Source of the DNA: a bacterium
GTDB lineage: Bacteria > Chloroflexota > Chloroflexia > Chloroflexales > Kallotenuaceae
Length of the DNA: 64,000 nucleotides
Assembly (NCBI GenBank): GCA_016781505.1
Contig: JADDQF010000117.1
Coordinates: 1-64,000, forward strand
Direction: 5' to 3'
A program made the translations under genes and the position numbers. Of the stretch, positions 43,521-52,951 are shown piece after piece. Every line of letters begins with the position of its first letter. Position 1 is the first letter of the stretch. Below the pieces are notes generated by a model. It was not told the origin of the DNA, made no database searches, and saw only the letters and a program-made list of their open reading frames with translations.

Positions 43521-44717
43521 ATGTACGTTTCGCATCTCAGCTTACGCAACTTTCGCAACTACCGCGAACTTGAGCTTCCGCTGCAGCCCGGCACGACCTT
43601 GTTCTACGGACCCAACGCCGCCGGCAAAACAACGCTCTTGGAAGCGCTGTATTATCTGGCGACCACGAAATCGCCGCGCTCATCCGCCGACCGCGAGCTG
43701 ATCAATTGGGACACAACTGCAGACCTTGGCATCGCTCCGTTTACTCGCCTCGTGGCCAACGTACAGCGGCGGAATGCACATGGGGCAGTGAGCAACAAGG
43801 ATGAGCGGCTGCTGATCGAGCTCGTGGTGCAACGCCGACAAGATGCGGCCGGCACACCTCTGCCGACCACGCAAAAAACAATTCGGGTGAATAAAACAGC
43901 TCGGCGGGCCTTGGATCTGGTCGGACAGCTTCGGGTCGTTTTGTTTACGCCGCTGGACATCGAGCTGCTCACAGGACCGCCCGCGGACCGGCGCCGTTGG
44001 CTGGATATCATGCTGTCGCAGCTCGACGGCCGCTATGTCCGCGCCCTGTCGGAGTACCAGAAAGGCTTGCTCCAGCGCAATGCGCTGCTCCGCTCGTGGC
44101 GTGAAAGCCGGCGGCCGCGGCCTGACGAAGCCCGGCGGCAGCTGCGCTTTTGGGATCAGCAGCTGACCACGAACGGAGCGTATCTGATCGCGGCCAGACA
44201 CACTGCCATGGAGCAGATCGCCGAGTTGGCAGCGCCGATCCATCGCGAGATTGCGGGTGTGCCGCAAGCCTTAACGATAACGTACACGGCTACCATTCCG
44301 GGCGCGACCGAGCGGCGAGCATTGGAGCAGCTGTTTGCCGAAGCGCTGGAGCGCAGCCTGCGCGAAGAGCTGGAGCGCGGTCAAACCCTGATTGGACCGC
44401 ACCGCGACGATGTGGTATGTCGGCTCGATGAGGTCGATATTGGCGTGTATGGCTCGCGCGGACAGCAGCGCAGTTTGACCCTGGCCTTGAAACTGGCGGA
44501 AGCCGAGCTGATGCGGCTGCGGACCGAGGACGCGCCGGTGCTGCTGCTGGACGATATTTTGTCGGAGCTGGATGCCGCCCGCCGCGCCCACCTGTTGCAA
44601 TTCATCGACCGCCCGGATCAGCAAACGCTGATGACCGCGGCTGACCTCGCCGATTTCGATCCCTCGTTTCTGGCCCGGATTAATCGCGTACGCGTCGACC
44701 ACGGCCGTGTCCTGTAG
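43521..44717 (+). CDS. recF: DNA replication and repair protein RecF
   Basis: A 398-residue SMC-like ATPase that loads RecA at gaps through RecFOR. The N-terminal opening LSLRNFRNYRELEL, Walker A GPNAAGKTTLLEALYYL, the family LLTGPPADRRRWLDIMLSQ, the signature YGSRGQQRSLTLALKLAE and Walker B LLLDDILSELDAARR are all present. Walker A has Ala where Gly is most common, still within GxNxxGKT. It starts three bases after fni. dnaA, dnaN and gyrB, common neighbours of recF, are not in the window. Confidence 0.94.
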   Translation: MYVSHLSLRNFRNYRELELPLQPGTTLFYGPNAAGKTTLLEALYYLATTKSPRSSADRELINWDTTADLGIAPFTRLVANVQRRNAHGAVSNKDERLLIELVVQRRQDAAGTPLPTTQKTIRVNKTARRALDLVGQLRVVLFTPLDIELLTGPPADRRRWLDIMLSQLDGRYVRALSEYQKGLLQRNALLRSWRESRRPRPDEARRQLRFWDQQLTTNGAYLIAARHTAMEQIAELAAPIHREIAGVPQALTITYTATIPGATERRALEQLFAEALERSLREELERGQTLIGPHRDDVVCRLDEVDIGVYGSRGQQRSLTLALKLAEAELMRLRTEDAPVLLLDDILSELDAARRAHLLQFIDRPDQQTLMTAADLADFDPSFLARINRVRVDHGRVL

Positions 44718-44735
44718 CACAGGTTAAAACCAAAC

Positions 44736-44777
44736 CGGCGCGCCGAATCTGGCAGAATAGCCTCGTTCCGCGCGCCG
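44736..44777. terminator. possible terminator between convergent recF and a hydrolase-like gene
   Basis: CGGCGCGC and GCGCGCCG form an 8-base-pair stem with a 26-base loop that contains a smaller GGC/GCC stem. There is no T run. The position between convergent stops favours it. Confidence 0.35.
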
Positions 44778-44795
44778 ACAGGAAAACTGGAACGT

Positions 44796-46343
44796 TTAGC
44801 GGGACATGATTGGCAAACGCGTTCGGTACAGATTGAACCCTTGCTCCGCAATCGTCTGGTATGTATTGTAAGAGAGCTTGTAATGCTGTACTGTGCCGGC
44901 TGTAGAATAGTCACAGCTCTGCCGACTTGCCGGGTCTGGTACCGGTATTGGTTGAGCGCACGGTTCAGTCGACGGTCTTGGAACAAGGCGAACTAGACCA
45001 AAGTTCCAATTACCCACACTAGGCGAGTCGTTTGGCACTGCAAAGTCCTCGTACTTAAACCAGAACACGTTCTCTACAGACGCTCGCTTCAGCCATAGCA
45101 TCCAGTATGCTTGCCGTAAAAAGTCTGCCTGACGACCCTCGTTAGGGAGAGCTGGGTCAGCCGAACTACCGCTTAGGGCCGGAGCACCCCGGTCACCCAT
45201 CTCTGTGATCCATAATTTGTTGCCAAGATCACCATTTTGCACCATAACGTTGCGCATTTCATTCAGGCGCTGCGGGATGCGGAACAAGTGGTAATAGCCA
45301 TGTTGGGATTCTTCTGGTCCCTCAGGCACGAAGCTAGCCTGCATTTCAGTCGGGTATGGATGGTAGCCAACGCCGTCCAGGGGAAACACATTGCCGGGAG
45401 CATAATGCTGGAACGCAGATGATTTGTAGACAGCATTGAGGTACTGACGGTCATTCATGCGGGTGCCATCAGCATTCCTGGTGCAATCATCGCAACGGTC
45501 AGGATGGATTCCGCCCAAGATAATTTTCACTGCGTCGCGGTTGCCAGTAACCGGCAGCTGTGCCGTACCACCTTGCTTGTGTACACGATAAAACTTGGTT
45601 AATAGCGTGGCGACTGATTCCGGTTTCAAGCCCTTACCGCCTCCGTTGAGGTAGCGGTTTTCTTCATTTAAAACCTCAAATGCGGCAATACCAGAACCCT
45701 TAGTGCTGGACGTGGCAGGCTTATAAGGAAACGCATTGGCGACGGTTAACGCATTTTCGAGCCAGGTTCGCATATACGTGTTAGTCCCACAGCCATAAGG
45801 ATAACGGCTTCCATTTTCAGGTTTGCCACATGCTAATGGGTCGTCGGAGGGAGGATCATCGCTTGGCGCTTCCAATAGCTCCGGGTTCTGATAAAATCCA
45901 TTTCGATCCCGGACTAGCGGCGTTGCAAGCAGCGCAAGTACCTTCAGACCATTGTCCGGAGCTACTGTGTTGATAAAATAATCGTACTTAGCAACGTCAA
46001 CCATGCCCCGCAAGTCCACATCCGGGTCTGGATTGAGATCAAACTCCTCGGCAAAAATCTCAATCCGCACCCACCGTACACCAGCAACTCTTAGGTTTTT
46101 GCCCATCTCATCTAAGAACCGCTTGTTAACGGTATAGGGCTTCTCCGGGACGGTACCCCATTCATAATGTGGGTCCCGAGCCACCATGCCCATAAAATCG
46201 CCGAGTGGCGCAGCCGGCACATCGGGAACGTACTCATTCACAGCCGTGATCGGAGGCGCTGCACCCGTTGTGGAGCCAGCAGCCGGCAAAACGGCCGCGC
46301 AAAGTGTTAGCAGCAGTGAAACAATAAACCAGCGACGCGCCAT
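44796..46343 (-). CDS. secreted protein with clan-A glycoside-hydrolase-like domain
   Basis: A 515-residue exported protein. A signal peptide (MARRWFIVSLLLTLCAAVLPAAG) precedes a TIM-barrel-like domain with the clan A pattern: an acid/base Asn-Glu in AFEVLNEENRY near residue 225 and a candidate nucleophile in LWITEMGDRG near residue 385. The fold resembles GH5/GH39-type enzymes, but I cannot assign a family. A polysaccharide substrate is inferred. The gene is lower in GC than its neighbours by eye: a hand count of 45661-45720 gives 29 of 60 G or C, against 41 of 60 in recF at 44521-44580. Transfer is therefore possible. The ATG is preceded by AAGGAGAGG. Confidence 0.68.
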   Translation of the reverse strand: MARRWFIVSLLLTLCAAVLPAAGSTTGAAPPITAVNEYVPDVPAAPLGDFMGMVARDPHYEWGTVPEKPYTVNKRFLDEMGKNLRVAGVRWVRIEIFAEEFDLNPDPDVDLRGMVDVAKYDYFINTVAPDNGLKVLALLATPLVRDRNGFYQNPELLEAPSDDPPSDDPLACGKPENGSRYPYGCGTNTYMRTWLENALTVANAFPYKPATSSTKGSGIAAFEVLNEENRYLNGGGKGLKPESVATLLTKFYRVHKQGGTAQLPVTGNRDAVKIILGGIHPDRCDDCTRNADGTRMNDRQYLNAVYKSSAFQHYAPGNVFPLDGVGYHPYPTEMQASFVPEGPEESQHGYYHLFRIPQRLNEMRNVMVQNGDLGNKLWITEMGDRGAPALSGSSADPALPNEGRQADFLRQAYWMLWLKRASVENVFWFKYEDFAVPNDSPSVGNWNFGLVRLVPRPSTEPCAQPIPVPDPASRQSCDYSTAGTVQHYKLSYNTYQTIAEQGFNLYRTRLPIMSR

Positions 46344-47046
46344 GAACCTCTCCTTCTAAGCAGGGGAATGCTAGCAGCTTTGGATGCGAATACAAGCCGC
46401 CAACGATGACAACAACCTGACAACCGGATGGGGTTTTGTTGGAAAGCTGATATGCACGCTTAAAGGCTATAACAAACGCTTGCGGCGGCAGTGTACCGTA
46501 CGAGCGCCACAATCGCATCGGTCAAAATCCCTATTGCTCGGCGTCGGCCAACCACCCCGATCTTCACCGCGCCACCTCAAGGGCAACGAGAGCCGCGGCA
46601 GCCGCCGAAATGCCGGCGGTGGCACAACAACCAGGAACAGTGCTTGTTGGCCAGCAGCTGAGGTCGACTAACGTAGAATAAGCGACCCTGCAAGCTCGAA
46701 ACACATTACGATCTGTAAATGATTCCAGCAGCACGGCTTGCCAATGCGCTAGTCGGCAGAATTTCGATGCTTCCGGGACCCTTGAGTATCAGAACAATAA
46801 TGCCCGGAACTCACCTTTGGCTTTGCGATGCCTTAAGCTTTCACCGCCATGTGAGTAGCCGCGACAAATAAAGCCGGATCCTATCGACCAATTCTATATG
46901 ACTTTGCTCAGCCATCAAAGAATAAAGTCGGATCCTAGCGGGGAGACATGTTTCAGCTGGTGATTGTTCTAGGCCCTGTTACACATACCATGGTATTGGA
47001 GGCTAACCAGCGGATAGCCCTACGAACCCATCTTTTGAATTGGGCA
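46344..47046. other. gene-free AT-richer region
   Basis: About 700 bases with no supported gene in any frame. GC is low by eye (29 of 60 in 46921-46980). It holds the promoter side of the hydrolase-like gene and the direct repeat below. No tRNA, insertion sequence or terminal inverted repeat was recognised. Confidence 0.5.
46867..46940. repeat. direct repeat pair
   Basis: AATAAAGCCGGATCCTATCG at 46867-46886 recurs as AATAAAGTCGGATCCTAGCG at 46921-46940: 18 of 20 bases match, with a 54-base period. It may be a duplication or an attachment-type scar. Only two copies are seen in the window. Confidence 0.6.
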
Positions 47047-47583
47047 TTACGTCCGATCCGGCTCATAGATGAGCGCCGCCACGCCTGAGCTGAATGCTTG
47101 TGTTTCCACCAGTTTGAGCGTCGCCGTGGTTCCCTCTTGAAAGAGACGCTTGCCTGTGCCCAGCACCACCGGGTAGACCAGCAGCCGATAGCGATCCACC
47201 AGATCATGGCGAATGAGCGTTTGCACCAAGGTGGCGCTGCCGTGGACCGTAATGTCCTTGCCGTCCTGCTGCTTGAGTTTGATGAGTTCTTCCACGATGT
47301 TGCCTTTGATCAGCCTTGAGTTGTTCCACTCCACCGTGTCCAGGGTCGTTGACACTACGTATTTGCGCACGCTGTTAAAGTAATCCGCCCCTTCATCCGT
47401 GCTCTCCGGCCATGCTGCTGCAAACCCTTGATAGGTTACGCGTCCTAGCAGCAAGGCATCGCTGGCGCTCGTCTCTTCGCCCTTAAACTTCGCGATCTCA
47501 TCATTCCAGTAGGGGAACGTCCATGCGGGATGTTCCATGATGCCATCCAACGACAAAAACTCGGTTACAACGATCTTTCGCAT
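47047..47583 (-). CDS. dihydrofolate reductase family protein (RibD C-terminal-like)
   Basis: A 178-residue protein of the DHFR/RibD C-domain family. It begins MRKIVVTEFLSLDGIMEHP, has LLLGRVTYQGFAAAWP, then VVSTTLDTVEWNNSRLI, an HGSATLVQTLI motif and VDRYRLLVYPVVLGTGKRLF, the usual order of the fold. Such proteins bind NADPH, but most, like this one, have unknown substrates; true DHFR is unlikely. The ATG follows AGGAG by eight bases; a longer frame has ten extra residues with no family similarity. The MDR oxidoreductase lies upstream on the same strand with a 54-base gap. Confidence 0.82.
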   Translation of the reverse strand: MRKIVVTEFLSLDGIMEHPAWTFPYWNDEIAKFKGEETSASDALLLGRVTYQGFAAAWPESTDEGADYFNSVRKYVVSTTLDTVEWNNSRLIKGNIVEELIKLKQQDGKDITVHGSATLVQTLIRHDLVDRYRLLVYPVVLGTGKRLFQEGTTATLKLVETQAFSSGVAALIYEPDRT

Positions 47584-47637
47584 GGTGGTTCTCCTTGTGT
47601 TGGTCAATGTCACCCTGCTCAGTTGGAGCGCTGCAGA

Positions 47638-48666
47638 TCAAGGTGTTAGGACGATCTTACCGAACTGCTGCCCCGACTCAAGTGCGCGGTGGCCTTCCTG
47701 AATGTGGGCCAGCGGCAGTACGCGATCCACAACGGGCTGCAGCTTGCGCTCCCAGAAGACAAGCCGCATCACGGTGTTGAACTCGCGGCGGTTAGCCATG
47801 GTCGCGCCGACAATACGGTACTGATTCCAGAACAGGGGACGCAGATCCAGCTGGACCTGTGACCCGCTGGTTGCGCCGTACACCACGACGTGGCCGCCCT
47901 TGGCAACCGCGCGCAGGGCACGGTCCCAGGTAGCAGCGCCCACGTTTTCCAAAACAACGTCGACACCCCGCTTGTTGGTCAGCGCCCGCACCTGTTTGCC
48001 AAAGTCGGCCGCGCTATCAAGCACCTCGTCAGCGCCCAGCTCCCGCGCCCGTTGGCGCTTCGCCTCGTCCCGTGAGGCCGCGTACACCTTGGCGCCAGCC
48101 AGCCTGGCAATCTGAATAGCCGCCGTTGCGACCCCGCCACCCGCGCCTAGAATCAGGATCGACTGACCCGCGCGAAGCTGAGCCTGGGTCATCAATGCGC
48201 GCCAGGCAGTCATATAAACAAGTGGCGCGGCGGCGGCCTCCTCGAACGGATAGTCGTCGGGAATGCGGAACAGATGCATGGTTGATACTACCAGGTATTC
48301 AGCTGCGCCGCCCGGAACATGCTCGCCAATGATGCGAAACTTGACGCATAGGCTTTCCTCGCCGGCGATGCAAAATTCGCACGCGCCGCACCAGAGCGCG
48401 GGATTGACTATCACGCGTTCGCCTTCACGCCAGCCGGCCACACCAACGCCCACCGCCGCTATCTCGCCGGCGATGTCGGAGCCGCCAATATGGGGAAACC
48501 GGAGGTTGAGGCCAGGAATGCCCGCACGCGTGAACAAGTCTAAGCGATTAAGCGCAACCGCTCGGACCCGCACCACCACTTCGTTGGGCCCTGGCACCGG
48601 CGTTGGCAGATCCCCGTACTCTAGATTTTCAATAGGACCGTGTTGGTGAAAAAAAGCTGCTTTCAT
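47638..48666 (-). CDS. zinc-type MDR oxidoreductase (quinone/alcohol dehydrogenase-like)
   Basis: A 342-residue medium-chain dehydrogenase/reductase. The N-terminal GroES-like domain includes the structural zinc loop CGACEFCIAGEESLC, complete with four cysteines. The catalytic-zinc positions look altered: VALNRLDLF lacks the usual CxxD cysteine, and the GHE motif reads GGSDIAGE. The Rossmann fold has ILGAGGGVATAAIQIARL and VDVVLENVG. It should use NADPH or NADH on an enone or quinone-like substrate; the exact substrate is unknown. GGAGG stands just before ATG 48666; seven extra in-frame residues upstream are unlikely. The next gene on this strand (methyltransferase) ends 31 bases earlier. Confidence 0.85.
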   Translation of the reverse strand: MKAAFFHQHGPIENLEYGDLPTPVPGPNEVVVRVRAVALNRLDLFTRAGIPGLNLRFPHIGGSDIAGEIAAVGVGVAGWREGERVIVNPALWCGACEFCIAGEESLCVKFRIIGEHVPGGAAEYLVVSTMHLFRIPDDYPFEEAAAAPLVYMTAWRALMTQAQLRAGQSILILGAGGGVATAAIQIARLAGAKVYAASRDEAKRQRARELGADEVLDSAADFGKQVRALTNKRGVDVVLENVGAATWDRALRAVAKGGHVVVYGATSGSQVQLDLRPLFWNQYRIVGATMANRREFNTVMRLVFWERKLQPVVDRVLPLAHIQEGHRALESGQQFGKIVLTP

Positions 48667-48696
48667 AATCCTCCAAATAACGGGCAATGGCAGCAG

Positions 48697-49326
48697 TTAA
48701 GCCTGAGGTGTGGGAAATGCTTCGTGCGCGCGTCTGCCGACAAATCCGGCCAGGGCTCGGGGCTGTCCCTCTTCCGCAACCACCCCTTCGGAATATTCCA
48801 GCACGTCGAGTGTTGGGAAGAGTTGTGGAAGCTCGCCGGGCTGTAACAGCAGTGCAGCAGTTTGAGGGCCGCCTGCAAGCTGCTGCTGAGCGACCGTGAA
48901 TGTTTCATACAGCAGCACGCCACCCGGACCCAGCGCCCTTTCCAGCCGAGGACACAACGAGCGGTCAAGAAAACGAAACACACAGATCAGGTCGAAATGC
49001 GCGGTGGGCAGGGACCACTCCCCAACGTCAGCTGCCACCAAGTCGACCTTGAGATTACGCTCCGTGGCAGCGGCGCGCGCAATGCGCAGGCCTACCGGCG
49101 AAACGTCGACGCCAACGACGCGCCACCCATAGGCCGCCAACAGAACGGTGTTGCGCCCCGCGCCGCAGGCCACATCGAGCGCATCGCCCGGAGGTAGCCG
49201 TGCGAGCCAACGTTGCAGCAATGCGGATGGAGGGCGAGGCTGGTAGCTCGCGCGATAGCGTGCGTCCCAGTGCCGGCGATGCGGATGCACCGACAGTGCA
49301 GCGGTGGAAAGCTCCTGATTAGACAT
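48697..49326 (-). CDS. class I SAM-dependent methyltransferase
   Basis: A 209-residue protein. The N-terminal HWDARY segment is like TehB-type and small-molecule methyltransferases. Motif I is ALDVACGAGRNTVLLAAYG near residue 50, followed by VVGVDVSPVGL and VAADVGEW, then FDLICVFRFLDRSL (motif IV region) and LGPGGVLLYETFTV. All SAM-binding elements are present; the acceptor substrate is unknown. The gene is upstream of the MDR gene on the same strand by 30 bases, perhaps as one unit. The ribosome site before the ATG is weak. Confidence 0.85.
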   Translation of the reverse strand: MSNQELSTAALSVHPHRRHWDARYRASYQPRPPSALLQRWLARLPPGDALDVACGAGRNTVLLAAYGWRVVGVDVSPVGLRIARAAATERNLKVDLVAADVGEWSLPTAHFDLICVFRFLDRSLCPRLERALGPGGVLLYETFTVAQQQLAGGPQTAALLLQPGELPQLFPTLDVLEYSEGVVAEEGQPRALAGFVGRRAHEAFPTPQA

Positions 49327-49688
49327 GATCTACCAACTTCTGGCACAAACTCGTCCAACGCTGCGCTCGGCATCAGGCCAGCGATTATGTATCACGTTCG
49401 CCTGGCTGTCCAGCCAAAGTTCCGCCATGGCAGGTAAGCCAAGGTTGCACAACGTTGGGATCTTAAAGCTTCCTACGAGCAGCTAGCGCTATGCCAGGCT
49501 ACTCGCACTCGTTGCCGGTGATGCGCAGGCTGTTTGCGCTCCTGCCTTCAAATGTTTCTGAATGCCAGACCAAGAGGCGTAGTCCTCGCTGCCGCCACTG
49601 TTCCATGGAGTGTGCATCTGCGGAAATTTGTTCTCGATTCACGTCCAAAATGGGGCTTGTCAAACCACGGTCAGGTTTGATAGTATGA

Positions 49689-49700
49689 AAGTGATCACTT
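49689..49700. promoter_or_regulatory. perfect 12-base palindrome, candidate operator
   Basis: AAGTGATCACTT reads the same on both strands and lies in gene-free DNA about 190 bases before the 110-residue gene. A regulator site is possible. No regulator gene is adjacent. Confidence 0.35.
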
Positions 49701-49721
49701 GAACACGCTATGCCGCTTGTC

Positions 49722-49744
49722 TAGCCGCGCCATTGGTGCGGCTA
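49722..49744. other. stem-loop upstream of the 110-residue gene
   Basis: TAGCCGCGCC pairs with GGTGCGGCTA (one G-U) around a three-base loop. No T run follows, so a terminator is unlikely; it may be a leader RNA hairpin. Confidence 0.4.
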
Positions 49745-49891
49745 CATCGTCGCTCTCCCACTGCACGCATAGGTGATCGGACCTTTCAGCCTGCGCATTC
49801 TAGCCCGCATTGTAGCCGCTGGTTCTGCGTCATGCACAAACGCGGACACAGCCCCATGCTGTACCGCGGAGTTCAGAAAAAGGATACCGCC

Positions 49892-50224
49892 ATGAGCCAG
49901 AGCCTGTCCGCCTACCTTGACGAAGCGCCCTCGCTTGACGAGCTAGCCGCTGAGCTGACCCTGCTTGGACTTCACTACCGTCATACCCTGCCGCCGCGGG
50001 AGCGCTGGCAATATCCGCTGCACGTCTTTGGCATGGGCGATCTGCGCGTTGTGTACCATGAAGGCGATCCAGACGCTTCCAAAGCTGTGGTCAACACCAC
50101 CGTTCGGCGCGGCGACACATCCATTGGTGCAACGCAGCTCCGTCTCGTCAGCACGCGCGTGGTCAATCGCTGGGGTGGGGAAGTGTACGATCCCCAAATC
50201 AAGCGGCGGCTTGTGCTCAACTAG
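49892..50224 (+). CDS. 110-residue protein of unknown function
   Basis: A soluble protein starting MSQSLSAYLDEAPSLDELAAE, then a basic central segment (RYP/WQYPLHVFGMGDLRVVY) and a conserved-looking end (VVNRWGGEVYDPQIKRR). The pattern is beta-rich after the first helix. I do not recognise the family. AAGGA lies eight bases before the ATG. It stands alone, flanked by opposite-strand genes. Confidence 0.6.
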   Translation: MSQSLSAYLDEAPSLDELAAELTLLGLHYRHTLPPRERWQYPLHVFGMGDLRVVYHEGDPDASKAVVNTTVRRGDTSIGATQLRLVSTRVVNRWGGEVYDPQIKRRLVLN

Positions 50225-50321
50225 CATTGCTTTCGGGTAGTCTCACTCGCCCGGCCTGGTCTGCATGACTCTGTGATATGCAGTCGTTTCTCGCTACCCA
50301 TCGGTACGTTTCGCGCATCAC

Positions 50322-51125
50322 CTATCCCAGGGGCACCATCCGCCGCTCGCGCTGCGCGAACACAGCGATCTCCCGGTAACCCACCGCCCGTAACAGCTCA
50401 ACCGCCGCAGCATAGCCTCCCGCCACATGTTGCGGCGCGTGCGCATCCGACGACAGCGTGACCGGCACGCCATAGTGGTGGCAGCAGGCCAGCAGCTCGG
50501 CCCGTGGATAACAGTCGGCGATGGATTTTCGCCAGCCCGAGGTGTTTAGCTCAACCACGACGTTGGACTCGACCAGCACCCGCACCGTCTCCTCCAGCAG
50601 CGGCGTGATCGATAGATCGGGGATATGCCCGCTGGTCTTCAAGCAATCCAAATGCCCAATGATGTTGTAAGCCCCACTGCGCGCTGCCGCCTGGGTAGTA
50701 TGGAGATATTCGGCATAGATGTCGTCTGGCGTGCGGCCAGGAGGCAGATTGGGGTCAAAGATCGACCAGCCGCCGAGCCAGTGCACCGAGCCGATCACAT
50801 AGTCGAGCGGGAACTGCCGCCACAAGGCGCGGTAGTGCTCATCCCAACCGAGCACATAATCCGATTCCACTCCCAGCCGCACGGGTATTCGGCCGGCAAA
50901 ACGCTCGCGGACCGCCTCCATCTCCGCAACATAGGCCGGCAGTTCATGCTGTGACATCGCGGTACGCGGCCGGGGCTGCGGATCAGGACCGAGATGATAG
51001 ATCGGACTATGATCGCTCAGGCCGATCTCGTCGAGCCCGGCGGTAATAGCCGCCTCCACATACGCATCAAGCTGTCCCTCGGCGTGCCCACAGCGATAAT
51101 GATGGGTATGATAATCAACCAGCAC
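50322..51125 (-). CDS. PHP-family phosphatase (HisJ/histidinol-phosphatase-like)
   Basis: A 267-residue metal-dependent phosphatase. PHP motif HTHHYRCGHAEG is at residues 6-17, then LSDHSPIY, a glutamate region VRLGVESDYV, DYVIGSVHWL, IGHLDCLK and SSDAHAPQHVAGGY. These metal ligands are those of the HisJ type. Its start overlaps the end of otsA by 11 bases: AGGTGG lies five bases before GTG 51125. Translational coupling with otsA is likely, so a role in trehalose-phosphate dephosphorylation is conceivable; histidinol-phosphatase is the database-like default. No his gene lies nearby. Confidence 0.78.
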   Translation of the reverse strand: MLVDYHTHHYRCGHAEGQLDAYVEAAITAGLDEIGLSDHSPIYHLGPDPQPRPRTAMSQHELPAYVAEMEAVRERFAGRIPVRLGVESDYVLGWDEHYRALWRQFPLDYVIGSVHWLGGWSIFDPNLPPGRTPDDIYAEYLHTTQAAARSGAYNIIGHLDCLKTSGHIPDLSITPLLEETVRVLVESNVVVELNTSGWRKSIADCYPRAELLACCHHYGVPVTLSSDAHAPQHVAGGYAAAVELLRAVGYREIAVFAQRERRMVPLG

Positions 51126-52557
51126 GGCCACCACCTGACTGCAAAAAGCTGTTGACCCACCAGAAGATATCCTGCTCACGCACAATCTGCCGCAGGGCAG
51201 CCAGCCGCGTCCGCCGCTCCGCTTCCGGCATAGCCCAGGCTTGATAGATCGCGTCGGCCACGCCATTCACATCATACGGGTTGACCAACAAGGCGCCCAC
51301 CTCCATCTGCGGAGCCGCTCCGGCAAATTCGCTCAAAATTAGCACACCCGTCTCGATGCTGCTGGCACAGTATTCTTTGGCCACCAGGTTCATGCCATCC
51401 TTGAGCGGCGTGACCAGGGCGATCTCAGACGAGCGATAATACGACAACAGCTCCGTACGATCCAGGCTCCGAAACAGATAATGGATCGGCACCCAGCCGG
51501 GCGTGGTAAACTGACCGTTGATCTCGCCCACCAGCCGCTCGATCTCGGTTTTGAGGTCGGCGTATTCCCGAATATCTGTGCGGCTGGGAATCACAACCTG
51601 CACAAAGGTGATTTTGCCATGCAGATCTTGGTGGCGCGCGACCGCTTGGCGAAACGCTTCCAGCCGCTGGGGAATTCCTTTGGTGTAATCAAGCCGGTCC
51701 ACACCCAGCACCAGCTGGCGATTCGGCAATGCTTCGCGCAGTGACCAGGCTGCGTCCGCCACTTCCTTGCTCACGGCGTGCTCGGCGAACTCGTTGAAGT
51801 CGATCCCGATCGGAAAGAAGCCCAGGCGCGTGGTACGGCCGCCCCGCTCAACCAGAACGACCTCGCCGTCCTGCTGGATGCGAGCATCTTTGAGCAGTGC
51901 CTGCACGCACAAGGTAAAGTTTTGCAAATCGCGGTGTGCTTGAAAGCCTACCAGCGAGTACTCCAGCAAGCCTTCCAACACCTGCGCGCGCCAGGGAAGC
52001 TTGAGAAAAATATCGGGCGGCGGGAATGGAATATGTAAAAAGAAGCTTGTCTGACGCTCAACCTCCTGCTTCCGCAGCTCTTGTGCCACGTTCATCAGGT
52101 GATAATCCTGCACCCAGACATAGTCGTCCGGCCGCGTTTGCTCCGCAATCACTTGGGCAAACGCTTCGTTGACATCTTCGTAACATTCCCAGAAGCTCGG
52201 CTCGAATCGACAAAACGACTGCAGATCATGAAAAAGCGGCCAGATTATTTCATTGGAAAATCCAAGATAAAATTTGTCTTGCTCTTCCGCGGTTAGCTCA
52301 ACCGGAACCAGGGTATAGCCGGCATCCTCGGTAGCACTGGCCAGCAGCGGCTCAAGCTCGACCTCGTCCTCTTTCACGGTACCCGGCCAGCCGATCCAGA
52401 GCCCACCGCGACTGCGCAGCACGGGAGCGAGCGCGGTCACCAGACCACCCGAGCCCGGCTTCGACTGCCAGCTGCCATCTGCGCCTTTGCTGAGTACGAC
52501 CGGCAGCCGGTTCGAAACAATGACCAGCCGCTGATTCGCTGCGTTGGGTAGCGTCAC
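51115..52557 (-). CDS. otsA: alpha,alpha-trehalose-phosphate synthase (GT20)
   Basis: A 480-residue glycosyltransferase that joins glucose from UDP-glucose (or another nucleotide glucose) to glucose-6-phosphate, giving trehalose-6-phosphate. Motifs: [74 protein letters not shown] and the FAGAA segment. The start is GTG 52557, seven bases after GGAGG; the frame is open eight codons further upstream. A trehalose-6-phosphate phosphatase domain is absent, and no otsB lies beside it. The overlapping PHP gene follows directly. Confidence 0.92.
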   Translation of the reverse strand: MTLPNAANQRLVIVSNRLPVVLSKGADGSWQSKPGSGGLVTALAPVLRSRGGLWIGWPGTVKEDEVELEPLLASATEDAGYTLVPVELTAEEQDKFYLGFSNEIIWPLFHDLQSFCRFEPSFWECYEDVNEAFAQVIAEQTRPDDYVWVQDYHLMNVAQELRKQEVERQTSFFLHIPFPPPDIFLKLPWRAQVLEGLLEYSLVGFQAHRDLQNFTLCVQALLKDARIQQDGEVVLVERGGRTTRLGFFPIGIDFNEFAEHAVSKEVADAAWSLREALPNRQLVLGVDRLDYTKGIPQRLEAFRQAVARHQDLHGKITFVQVVIPSRTDIREYADLKTEIERLVGEINGQFTTPGWVPIHYLFRSLDRTELLSYYRSSEIALVTPLKDGMNLVAKEYCASSIETGVLILSEFAGAAPQMEVGALLVNPYDVNGVADAIYQAWAMPEAERRTRLAALRQIVREQDIFWWVNSFLQSGGGRAG

Positions 52558-52951
52558 AAAAAAACCTCCATCCCGTACCACAAACAGGGCATAGCTCCAG
52601 GCGAGGCTCCAATTGCCACGACAGTGCTGTTATACAGCTGTAGCATCAAAAGGACCGCAGCCGTTAGGCCTGCACACTGCGTGCCACTGTCGCCGCTGCG
52701 TAGCGCCTCCTAGCTGGCTCTCGCTTAGCTTGGCGCCCAACACGGGGGGGATTATGGCGGATCAAAAGTTGGCCATTGGGCAACAAGCGTGCTCTGTGTT
52801 ATAAGCTAGCTGTTGGATCGGCGGAGCGATGGACCCGTAGCTGGAGCATAGCGGCTGCACGTGTCTTTCTCGAACAAAGGGGCGCTGTTGCGTCCGTCAC
52901 ACACGCTTAGCAACGGATTGCGCCCCCAGGACAGGACGAGGAACAAAGACC
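52558..52951. other. divergent intergenic region
   Basis: About 390 bases between otsA and the pseudogene. It includes minor TATAA-like boxes near 52642 and 52799 that could be -10 elements, but no full promoter is convincing. Confidence 0.4.

Larger units (their letters stand above)
49327..49891. other. intergenic region with a palindrome and a hairpin
   Basis: About 565 bases with no supported gene. It has a perfect 12-base palindrome AAGTGATCACTT at 49689-49700 and a hairpin at 49722-49744 (TAGCCGCGCC/GGTGCGGCTA, loop ATT). Both lie upstream of the 110-residue gene. I see no tRNA. Confidence 0.5.

Noticed and set aside
46384-46671. Open frame in the gene-free AT-richer region
   Set aside because: No ribosome site and no recognisable protein pattern; Arg/Gly-rich and overlapping the promoter side of the hydrolase-like gene.
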